From Clostridia bacterium (GTDB taxonomy: Bacteria > Bacillota > Clostridia > Oscillospirales > RGIG8002), in assembly GCA_017616855.1 (NCBI GenBank), contig JAFZXI010000035.1, forward strand, positions 1 to 35,593: a stretch of DNA of 35,593 bases, in the 5' to 3' direction. Shown one piece after another: positions 26,801 to 33,166 of this stretch (positions are counted from its first letter, which is position 1; each line of letters opens with the position of its first letter). The translations under genes were made by a program, and so were the position numbers. The notes beneath the pieces are model-generated. The model was not told where the DNA came from. It saw nothing but the letters and a program-made list of their open reading frames with translations, and made no database searches.

Positions 26801-27207
26801 TCGTCCATATACGTGAAGTACTGTTTCGTGCCGTTTATGGCGCTGATGGACTGGTCGTTCGGTCCTTTGGCGTAAAGGTAGTGGGCGCCGGTGCCGGAAA
26901 CGCGCTTAACCCAGCCGTAAACGCGGTAGTCGGTGTTGGGTTTGACGGTTATCGCCTGCTTGACGTGGGACCACGCTTTTCCCTCAACTCTGAGCGCGTA
27001 ACCGCTGCCGTTGCGGCCGCCGGCAACTATGGCGGAACTGCCGCCAAGCTGCCACGGACTCGCCTCGCCGGTCTCGAAGTCGCCGTTCACGACGCAGGCA
27101 TCGTTATCCGTAACCGCGGCCGCGGCGGGAACGACTCCCGCAAAGGTCAGCGCCATCGCAATAACGAGCAGCGCCGCAAGAAAGCGTCTTGTAATCGTTT
27201 TCTTCAT
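23893..27207 (-). CDS. Secreted CBM-dockerin tyrosine phosphatase-like protein E
   Basis: The protein has 1104 residues, counted from the ATG at 27207, which has AAAGGAG upstream and starts the MKKTITRRFL signal peptide; an upstream ATG at 27270 is rejected. It has a signal (1-31), three CBM4/9-like modules (about 36-175, 179-320 and 324-465), an internal dockerin-like pair (476-533), an FN3-like domain (541-655), a phosphatase domain (657-877; HCSYGRDRTG, Cys781/Arg787), two Ig-like domains (883-959 and 962-1037) and a terminal dockerin (1041-1101). The IFGSTYGCAMYNGT segment and others pair it with B. It is the first gene of the E-D operon and the promoter-proximal member of the whole array. 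Phosphatase catalysis is inferred from the intact P-loop; the substrate is unknown. Confidence 0.92.
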   Translation of the reverse strand: MKKTITRRFLAALLVIAMALTFAGVVPAAAAVTDNDACVVNGDFETGEASPWQLGGSSAIVAGGRNGSGYALRVEGKAWSHVKQAITVKPNTDYRVYGWVKRVSGTGAHYLYAKGPNDQSISAINGTKQYFTYMDEDWVMHKWEFNSGSYTTINIDMVIEDPDSVFLYDDIAIKELLPMNFDGYIYNGDFETGDAAPWTVKSPSEVVAEGHDSDYAFKFSGSQWTSASQTVTVEAHTDYRLSGWVKRVSGTGAHYLYAKDANGGSITAINGTKQWFNQTTTEWVHHVWEFNSGTYTSIKIYMTVEDANSVFLYDDITLEKLGTATYDGYITNGDLETGSAGGWTTGSDAVIVTGGYNGSGYALKLGGAAGESITQNVVVEGLTDYRLTVHVRRVSGKGSHRLLVKKGDTVLATINGTDGKITYTAKQWKEHSIEFNSGRASILTVCIQVDNAGSIFVYDDITMEKIPKPDYSAVLKGDATLDGVIDEADLALAEDFIRGLETAEGAAEYAADMNGDGVVNEDDASLLRVYLRSGTAAAVLLYPISGETVAKASWQVEELLTNYTVGKTDDYSGISYRTDEYMRDPVVLRWAFGGEAQNYTVLLADNPELTGAKTYTVTEPTLSIQNLFVNTDYYWAVEVNGARSETGTFHTADTIRTLWIEGVSNTRDLGGWKTADGQYRVKYDVAFRGAKFDDITPAGKQAILDLGLKTDVDLRGHNEGVDEPLASIGVNHIFGSTYGCAMYNGTDSTSIERFGSNHVKGTINALRAYANPANYPAYFHCSYGRDRTGTLGLLLLGLLGVSKVDIQKDYEMTFLSEWGGGGLSAVGHTDILNRTISWLQNRYKCSTLQENVEQYVLEAGLTAEEVASIRANMLEPVPAAAVETGIEIISAPEKTSYIEGKDLLDLAGGRIAVNYSDGARKELRMGVDMISGFDVSVPGTQTLTVTYAGQTAQFNVDIVAKQMTGIAVTVLPTKLEYVAGEEFDSAGMEVTAYYDNGASEALDAGAYEISGFESTAGEHTVTVSVGEFSDSFAVTVASAAARGDMDGDGEITVADALKALRIAAKLVEPTAEDIAIGDVDNDGEITVADALKILRVAAKLADTL

Positions 27208-27342
27208 AGTATATACTCCTTTCGCGGCGTCCGCCGACTGAAAAACGTTCTTTCGTCCGGCGGAACACAATATCCCGCTGCCGTTTCATAACGCCCGAAG
27301 CAGATAACAGAGGCATATGGAACAGCATAATATTACATTATT

Positions 27343-27371
27343 ATTGTAACGCTTTTTAACCGTTTCGTCAA
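27343..27371 (-). promoter_or_regulatory. Sigma-A promoter of phosphatase operon E-D
   Basis: TTGACG (27366-27371) and TACAAT (27343-27348) are spaced exactly 17 bp apart on the minus strand. The leader is about 130 nt. This is the best promoter in the 558-bp gap upstream of gene E, which contains no gene. Confidence 0.8.
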
Positions 27372-27455
27372 GGACGCATTTGCCGCGCTTTTCACCTTTT
27401 GATCACAGCGCGTTTTTTAAGGGTTGACAACGCCAAAACCGCCCGAAAATCACAT

Positions 27456-27491
27456 AATATTAGTAATATTCATATGAATATCACTAATATT
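27456..27491. promoter_or_regulatory. 36-bp near-perfect AT-rich palindrome upstream of the phosphatase array
   Basis: The sequence is symmetric about CAT|ATG at 27473/27474, with outer halves AATATTAGT and ACTAATATT and inner ATATTCATATGAATAT; only one position pair (27465/27482) breaks the symmetry. It lies about 85 bp upstream of the E promoter -35. It is a candidate operator for a dimeric or tetrameric regulator of the array. Confidence 0.6.
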
Positions 27492-27518
27492 TTAATATAT
27501 GATTAAGTTCCGCGTCAA
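27489..27518 (-). promoter_or_regulatory. Possible distal promoter of operon E-D
   Basis: TTGACG (27513-27518) and TAAAAT (27489-27494) are 18 bp apart on the minus strand. The -10 overlaps the 36-bp palindrome and the -35 lies within a perfect 12-bp palindrome GTCAACGTTGAC (27514-27525). If used, it would give a leader of about 275 nt. Confidence 0.35.
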
Positions 27519-27655
27519 CGTTGACATTGTACACCGTCAAATCGCGAGCCCGCGAAGCCGCATTGCAGCGCGGTTTGCGGCATTACCTCTGCTCTGGAGG
27601 CGATGGAAATCGTAAAAACGGTGATTTCATCGTCCGAAACCGCTCGAAAAACATC

Positions 27656-27683
27656 AAAAACCGCGCATTTCTGCACGGTTTTT
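27656..27683 (-). terminator. Terminator after the GH78 gene
   Basis: AAAAACCG-C-GC and GC-A-CGGTTTTT form a stem with one mismatch around an ATTTCT loop, with T-runs on both strands. It lies 83 bp past the GH78 stop. Confidence 0.7.
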
Positions 27684-27765
27684 GTCAATATCTATCCGGT
27701 TTTGCGTTCAAACATCTGCATTTTATCCTGCTCGACTGCGCAAAGCGACTCTCGGGATACGGCAA

Positions 27766-29952
27766 TTACTGTATTATTATATTCCGTCCGCGCTTCAGCG
27801 GCATACTCATACCGCGGAACTCGAACTCGCCCTCAAGGTCGGTTTCGACTATGAAAGCGGCGTTGTTTTCGGTCTTCTCGAAGCTGACGGAGACAAGGCC
27901 TTTCGGCGTGTCGATATGCCCGGACGCCTTGCACACCTGCGGGATATCGACCGGCTTGACGACCAGTTTTTCCCAGCCGCGCGAACCCTCCGGCTGACGG
28001 ATGCCGAGGATATAACGGAATAAATACCTGTCGGACGAGCCGAACATCGGGTGATCGAGCGAACGGTCCATATCCCAGTGCTCGCAGAGCGTCGTCATGC
28101 CGTGGTTTCTCCACCAGCCGAAGCTGTTTTCCTTCTCCGACGTCATCAGCATATACGCGAGGTCTTCCCTGCCGCGCTCGAAGAGCAGGCGCAGGGTGAT
28201 ATCGGTGCCGAAAATGCCGGTATAAAGGCATTTCTTTTCCTCTACGGCGGCGACGAGGTTATCCCAAGTCCGCTTGTCGCCGAGACCGAGATCGACCGCG
28301 TAGCAGTTGCCGAAAAGCGTGTTTTCCGCGAAATCTCCGGTGGCTTCGTCGTAGTAGTTCTTGACTATAACGTCGAGCATATAGCGCTTTTTCGCCTCGA
28401 AGGCGGGGATGTCTTCATCTTTGCCGAGCGCCTTCGCGGCTTCTATCGCCCTGTTCAGCGAGCGGACGTAGAAATATGCGGTGACGTAAGGCGGCGGGAG
28501 CAGTACGTTCATGCGCTCCGTCCAGCCGATCGGGACCGCCCATTCGCCGAGCCAGCTCATGCGGTCCTCGGGATTGACGTACATTATGCCGTCGGTGCTG
28601 ACGCTGTCGAGGTATTCGAAGTATTTTTTCGCCTGCGGATACATCTCCGCAAGCGGCGAAATATCGCCGTACTGACGCCAGAACTGATACGGCACCTCGA
28701 TTATCGCGCAGCCCCAGCCGCCGGGTCCGCCGCCTGACGGGATATACGGCGCGGTGTGCTGCACGTGGCCGCTTTTTCTGTCCTGGCAGTCGGAAATATC
28801 CTTCATCCACTTGCGGTAAAAGTTCTCGCAATCGAGGATATTCATAACCGCTTCGCAGGTCAGCTCGCCGTCGCCGGTGTAGCCGCGGCGCTCCATATGC
28901 GGGCAGTCCGAAGGGATGCCGCCGTGCATATTATTTAGCTGCGTGCGGACGAATGCGTCGTGATACCAGTTAAGCATATCGTCGTTGCACTCGAAGGCGG
29001 CGGTGACGGCGACGTCGGTGTGTATCTCCTCGACGCGCAGCACCTTCGCGCAGTCGCTTATCTCAAAGTAGCGGAAGCCCGACCACTTGAACATTTCGCT
29101 GTATTCGCGGACTCCGCGGCATTCGTATTTCATCCACTGCCAGTGGTGGTATTTCGGGTCGATCTCGCCCTCCGGTGTAACGTTTTCGCTGTGGCGAATG
29201 CCGACGCCGCAGGGGCCGTCGGTCGTGAAGACAACCCTGCCGGTGATGTTTTCGCCGACGTCGTAGGTGATATGCCCGTCGCGGCGGGAGATCTCTTTAG
29301 GGATGATATTTCTTATTATCCTGTCGGGCGGGCAGTCTGAGAAGTAATAGTCGGTATCCGGCACGTCGGTCAGCTTGACCGGCTTCCAGCCCGTGAAGGC
29401 GCATTCCGGCTCGGAGGCGTCGGGGATATAATAGGCGTCGTCCTGTATCTCGCAGCAGTAGAGATTGCAGCTGAGCAGCGGAGACTGCGCCCAGACGGCG
29501 CTTTCGTCCGAGACGAGCTCGCTGCCGTCGCCGAAGACGACGCGCCACGCCGCCTTCACGACACCGTATGGCTTTATCCATTCGTCCTCCTGCTTCTGCA
29601 TATCGCCGTGGGCGTACCAGCCGGGGCCGAGGTGGACGCAGAGCGCGTTTTTGCCGTCGACGAGGTAGTCGCTGATGTCGTATTTGACGGGATAGGTGCG
29701 GCTGCCGAGCTCTTCGCCGTCGTTCTTCACGCAGAGGAGGTTCGGGTTGTAGTGGTAGCAGCTGTTTAAAGGCAGGAAAAACTCGTCGCCGACGCGCCTG
29801 CCGTTGATATAAAGGTTGGCGTATCCGAAGCCGCAGAGCGTAATTTCGGCGCTTTTGCAGGGCGCCTCGAACTCCGCGCGGATATAGGGCGAAATGCACC
29901 CTTCCTCGCAGGTCACCCATTTGGCGTTTCCGAATACCTCGTTGAACTTCAT
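27766..29952 (-). CDS. Cytoplasmic GH78 family alpha-L-rhamnosidase
   Basis: A 728-residue glycosidase without a signal peptide, so it probably cleaves imported rhamnose-containing oligosaccharides or glycosides. N-terminal beta-sandwich domains (about 1-310) contain the ANLYINGRRVGDEFF motif typical of the GH78 N-domain. The (alpha/alpha)6 catalytic domain carries DCPHMERRGYTGDGE at 349-363 (D349, E354, D361 and E363 align with the acidic cluster of known GH78 enzymes) and EHWDMDRSLDHPMFGS at 624-639, giving the proposed base E624. The C-terminal beta domain ends at 728; the length is on the short side for GH78. The ATG overlaps the stop of the upstream HEPN-like gene by 4 bp, although that gene appears to be an insertion. 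Confidence 0.92.
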   Translation of the reverse strand: MKFNEVFGNAKWVTCEEGCISPYIRAEFEAPCKSAEITLCGFGYANLYINGRRVGDEFFLPLNSCYHYNPNLLCVKNDGEELGSRTYPVKYDISDYLVDGKNALCVHLGPGWYAHGDMQKQEDEWIKPYGVVKAAWRVVFGDGSELVSDESAVWAQSPLLSCNLYCCEIQDDAYYIPDASEPECAFTGWKPVKLTDVPDTDYYFSDCPPDRIIRNIIPKEISRRDGHITYDVGENITGRVVFTTDGPCGVGIRHSENVTPEGEIDPKYHHWQWMKYECRGVREYSEMFKWSGFRYFEISDCAKVLRVEEIHTDVAVTAAFECNDDMLNWYHDAFVRTQLNNMHGGIPSDCPHMERRGYTGDGELTCEAVMNILDCENFYRKWMKDISDCQDRKSGHVQHTAPYIPSGGGPGGWGCAIIEVPYQFWRQYGDISPLAEMYPQAKKYFEYLDSVSTDGIMYVNPEDRMSWLGEWAVPIGWTERMNVLLPPPYVTAYFYVRSLNRAIEAAKALGKDEDIPAFEAKKRYMLDVIVKNYYDEATGDFAENTLFGNCYAVDLGLGDKRTWDNLVAAVEEKKCLYTGIFGTDITLRLLFERGREDLAYMLMTSEKENSFGWWRNHGMTTLCEHWDMDRSLDHPMFGSSDRYLFRYILGIRQPEGSRGWEKLVVKPVDIPQVCKASGHIDTPKGLVSVSFEKTENNAAFIVETDLEGEFEFRGMSMPLKRGRNIIIQ

Positions 29953-30854
29953 ACGGCTCCCCCATTATTTGCATTAAATGAATTGTTAATCTGTTCAGTA
30001 GCGTTATTAACGCGTTCAAGAAAACAGTCTGGACTTATTCCTAACAAATCAAGAATTATCAATCTATACATAATAGAAAGCTTGAGTGTGTATTCCCAGC
30101 ACTGTTCCCCATTTAAAACATTACACTTGTTCTTTGAATGAGCTACTCGCACTCTAGTATTTATCATTTTAGAAACAATGGCTTCCGTATCACCATCATC
30201 ATTTTCTTTTTTGAATACTACTCCACCGTATTTTTCAATAACAGACTCCATTTTCTCATTCATATCTGCTTCTGCTGAATAATCTATTATCCCTTTTCTC
30301 TTTAGTAAACCTGCAAGCGGTTCAAAACACTGAAATTGCAAAAAGAAGCGCAGATCAACCGGGAAATTAATGCTACAATTTGAATACAAATACACATTAT
30401 GCAACAGAGTTATGTCGCTAAATAACTCATTCCATTTATTTAGGATGTTTTTATATGCTTCTTCCTTTAGGTTCCCCAACCAAAACAAGTCTTTTTCAAA
30501 CTGATTATGGCTATTATAGCAATCAACCAATCCATCAATTATTTCTGTCTTTTTGATGAATTCACCATTATCTTCTAAGAAGTAAATCTCTTTAATTTTG
30601 TAAAATGAACCCTCAAACAACATATTAAAGCAATGTATATTCAAAAACAAATCAACAAATGCGCTCGAATCGTGCGGTTTATCTAACACGATTTGAATCA
30701 TAATCTGTTTTAGCTCTTTTTCAATGGTAATGGTATAACGATTAGATTTATACCACATAACAAATTGATTTGTTACGACATTATAAAACCTATGCGTCTC
30801 AAGATTTACTCTAATACCCAATACTTGCTCATCTATCATCGCATTCGCTCCCAT
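29949..30854 (-). CDS. Predicted HEPN-like protein paired with a nuclease gene
   Basis: A 301-residue protein of no family that I can name firmly. The N-terminal part (about 10-130) is beta-rich with aromatic strands. The C-terminal part is helical and contains NTRVRVAHSK (232-241), an R-x4-H motif (Arg234/His239) followed by a long helix, as in HEPN ribonucleases; the layout recalls ApeA-type abortive infection proteins. It is AT-rich, unlike the genes on either side. The start could be 30854 or the ATG at 30839; both have GGGAG about 8 nt upstream. It overlaps the upstream nuclease gene and ends in an ATGA overlap with the GH78 start. An anti-phage or toxin role is inference. Confidence 0.7.
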   Translation of the reverse strand: MGANAMIDEQVLGIRVNLETHRFYNVVTNQFVMWYKSNRYTITIEKELKQIMIQIVLDKPHDSSAFVDLFLNIHCFNMLFEGSFYKIKEIYFLEDNGEFIKKTEIIDGLVDCYNSHNQFEKDLFWLGNLKEEAYKNILNKWNELFSDITLLHNVYLYSNCSINFPVDLRFFLQFQCFEPLAGLLKRKGIIDYSAEADMNEKMESVIEKYGGVVFKKENDDGDTEAIVSKMINTRVRVAHSKNKCNVLNGEQCWEYTLKLSIMYRLIILDLLGISPDCFLERVNNATEQINNSFNANNGGAV

Positions 30855-32469
30855 TCAATAACTCCCAGTGAAACCCTTGAGAGGTTTTTGTCTTTCCATA
30901 GCAAGCTTTAGCGATAGAACTCCTAGTGCATCCGTATACTTTAGCTGCTTGAGAAAAAGAATCAAACACTTCTCCTGTGTCGGAATTGCGTACTCGGCAG
31001 CGATACTTGCTTTGCCTATTTCGCGTTTTATTATCCACATATGCCCAGTGATATCCATAAACCTTTTTGTTTGAATTTTGGCATCCTCTAAAAATACCGG
31101 ATTTAAGCCCACCACAAGACTTCCCTGCAGAATCCAAACTATCAAAAATCTCGCCAGTATCAAGGTTAATTACCGACCGCGAAACTGCTTTTTTTGTCTT
31201 TTCTTTTCCACATTCTGGGCAACCAGTTCCATTCACCCTATGATTAACTGCAGCCAAATAGCTATGACCATTTGGGCATATCCACCAATACTTTTTTGTG
31301 CTGCCGGATGAAATAGAAGTAATATCTGCATCGTTCTTTTTATAATCCCACTCAGAAGCTATTTCCGGGTGCAGATCTAAAAGCCCATTCTTTTTTGCTG
31401 CCGCTAAAGAGTGTTTTTTTGCTATAATCTCTAACCTACATTTCGGGCAACCATTACCTGCGGATCGACTATAAACATATGCTTGCCATTCATGACCACA
31501 TTTACTGCATTTCCACCACGCTTTCAATGCCATTCCTGGTGTAACCGTTCTGATACTTATAGGTTGGTTTTTGGTACTATGCCATTCAGCTGCGAGCTCG
31601 GGCATTGTGTTAATAATCGATTCGCTTTCTCTTTCTTTTAATGTTAATGCTTTTATATCATAATAGTCATGCTCAACATCAATTCTACAAATAGGATCAA
31701 TCTGCAACAATGCAAACAGCATAGCTATAGCTTTGTTTAATGAACTTTTGTCGTTTTCATTTATAAAGATTGTTTCGGCATATTTAGTTTTACATAACGA
31801 TTCATCACGGATTCTAATAAAACGCACACCCATCGATTGACACAATTCATCTTTTTCGTTATCTTTAATTACTATTCTCTCTTTTGAATGATAATACAAA
31901 CCGTCATATTCAATCGCTGTAAAAACTGAAGGAATCAGTATATCAACCTCAAATCCAAGCGACTTATCTCTACTAATAGCATCTTTAAAGTGTTTTTTTA
32001 TATAGTAATATACTGCTTGTTCAGGAAACGACGTTCCTGCTTTACTACAAACCGGACAACCTGTACCCCTAGCTCTGTCTGCAATAGTAGCTGCCCATCC
32101 GTAAGAGCATATCTGGCATTTCCAAAAGTGTTTCTTTCCGCTATGAGCAAAAACATCACTAGGTGTCAACGGGCTGTTTTTCTCATAGTCCCACTCTTGA
32201 GCTAGAATAGGATAAAGTGTTGCTAAATCGTTTTTCCCTTTAATTACTATTTTTTTGTTACAGTATGGGCAACCTCTATTGTTATATGTTCTATTTGCTA
32301 TTCGTGCTTTGTAGGTATGCCCATTATTACATTTCCACCACACCTGCATATGCGAAGCAGGAGTTACATCAAATGGTGTAACTTCCCCGTTAAGATCTAT
32401 ATCCCACTCTTTCGCTATACTGGGGAACAACGTATTAAGGTCATTAATACCCTTTATTAGTTTCCCCAT
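30829..32469 (-). CDS. Zinc-ribbon / Vsr-like nuclease / NUMOD multidomain protein
   Basis: The protein has 546 residues. Four PF14311-type zinc-ribbon repeats (about 11-70, 83-141, 287-344 and 367-420) each show the L..P.LA.EWD.....P pattern, then WWKC..GH.W and GCPxC. Between the second and third lies a PD-(D/E)XK nuclease of the Vsr/DUF559 type (about 147-226): Glu150, FEVDILIPS with Asp176, AIEYDG with Glu187 and Asp189, and His194. The C-terminus has two NUMOD1-like DNA-binding repeats (433-477 and 491-537; TGE.FDS...A pattern). NUMOD and zinc-ribbon modules are typical of homing endonucleases and related selfish or defence nucleases. It is AT-rich relative to its neighbours, begins 4 bp after the AlkD-like stop and overlaps the HEPN-like gene. 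Confidence 0.88.
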   Translation of the reverse strand: MGKLIKGINDLNTLFPSIAKEWDIDLNGEVTPFDVTPASHMQVWWKCNNGHTYKARIANRTYNNRGCPYCNKKIVIKGKNDLATLYPILAQEWDYEKNSPLTPSDVFAHSGKKHFWKCQICSYGWAATIADRARGTGCPVCSKAGTSFPEQAVYYYIKKHFKDAISRDKSLGFEVDILIPSVFTAIEYDGLYYHSKERIVIKDNEKDELCQSMGVRFIRIRDESLCKTKYAETIFINENDKSSLNKAIAMLFALLQIDPICRIDVEHDYYDIKALTLKERESESIINTMPELAAEWHSTKNQPISIRTVTPGMALKAWWKCSKCGHEWQAYVYSRSAGNGCPKCRLEIIAKKHSLAAAKKNGLLDLHPEIASEWDYKKNDADITSISSGSTKKYWWICPNGHSYLAAVNHRVNGTGCPECGKEKTKKAVSRSVINLDTGEIFDSLDSAGKSCGGLKSGIFRGCQNSNKKVYGYHWAYVDNKTRNRQSKYRCRVRNSDTGEVFDSFSQAAKVYGCTRSSIAKACYGKTKTSQGFHWELLNGSECDDR

Positions 32470-32473
32470 GTTT

Positions 32474-33154
32474 TCACCACTTCCTGCGGAACGTGCGCAG
32501 ATACGCTTTCCGTTCGTCGCTGACGCGGAAGCTCTCGCACGCCTTCTGTATCGCTTTGTTGTGAGTCCACTTATCCGGCAGGCCGCGCTCGATGAACGGC
32601 AGCACCGCCTCGTATTGCTTCGCGAGCGCGGTCGCGAAATACCACGCCGCCATCATCTTGACGTAGTATTCGTCGCTCTCCACGGACGCGACGAGCGCCG
32701 GATACTCCGGCTTGAACGCTTCGTCGAGGAAGAACGCCATCAGCATCCGCATACCGTAGCGCACGGTGTAAGGCCGCTCCGAAGCGAGCCATTCGCGCGC
32801 CTTCGCCTCGAGCCGCGGAAGGTCCTTTTTCAGCGCCTTCGGCGTCACGCAGTCGCAGACCGCCCAGTTATCGACGAAGGGCAGGAAGCGCTCGACCTCC
32901 GCGAGACATTCGCCGAAGCCGCGCACGCGCTCGACGAGGAAGCCGTGGAGCAGGTTTTCCTCGTGATAATCGTGCGGCAGGACGGCGAGCAGCTCCGCCG
33001 CCTGCGGAGTCCCCGCCGCCTCCTTCGCGAGCGCGCGGATAGCGGGCAGGCGCACGCCGAGGATGCGCTCCTTCGGCAGCGTCGGCAGCAGCTTCGCGGT
33101 GAATTCGCGGTATTCCGGCTCGGCGAGAGCCGCGAGGCGTTCGGTAAGTTCCAT
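32474..33154 (-). CDS. AlkD-like DNA alkylation repair protein
   Basis: A 226-residue all-helical HEAT-repeat protein matching the DNA alkylation repair (AlkD) family, which excises alkylated bases such as 3- and 7-alkylpurines without base flipping. KERILGVRLPAIRALAKE (28-45) and the FVDNWAVCDCVTPK segment (about 92-105), corresponding to the conserved W/D active-site region, are present, as is MMAAWYFATALAK near 169-181. It ends 12 bp... downstream of bioY on the same strand, within the purA-bioY run, so it is probably cotranscribed with those genes. The length is normal for the bacterial family. Confidence 0.88.
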   Translation of the reverse strand: MELTERLAALAEPEYREFTAKLLPTLPKERILGVRLPAIRALAKEAAGTPQAAELLAVLPHDYHEENLLHGFLVERVRGFGECLAEVERFLPFVDNWAVCDCVTPKALKKDLPRLEAKAREWLASERPYTVRYGMRMLMAFFLDEAFKPEYPALVASVESDEYYVKMMAAWYFATALAKQYEAVLPFIERGLPDKWTHNKAIQKACESFRVSDERKAYLRTFRRKW

Positions 33155-33166
33155 ATCTTCTCCTGT

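Larger units (their letters stand above)
29949..32473. mobile_element. AT-rich acquired two-gene nuclease/HEPN island
   Basis: Base composition drops sharply between 29949 and 32473 compared with both flanks (by eye below 40% G+C against about 60%), and codons end mostly in A or T. The block contains exactly two genes. It starts 4 bp from the AlkD-like stop and ends in a 4-bp overlap with GH78, with no visible target duplication, terminal inverted repeat or integrase. Acquisition by homologous or homing-type replacement is inferred. Confidence 0.55.

Noticed and set aside
10588-27207. Simple cellulosomal glycoside hydrolase cluster
   Set aside because: CBMs and dockerins are present, but no glycoside hydrolase catalytic motif was found in any of the five proteins. 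The only catalytic signature is the HC-x5-R phosphatase loop.
22999-27291. A 1430-codon open frame on the plus strand opposite genes D and E, and similar long antisense frames across the array
   Set aside because: It is a by-product of GC-biased codons in the real genes. It has no ribosome site or recognisable domains, and the translation is a mirror of repeated CBM and dockerin coding.
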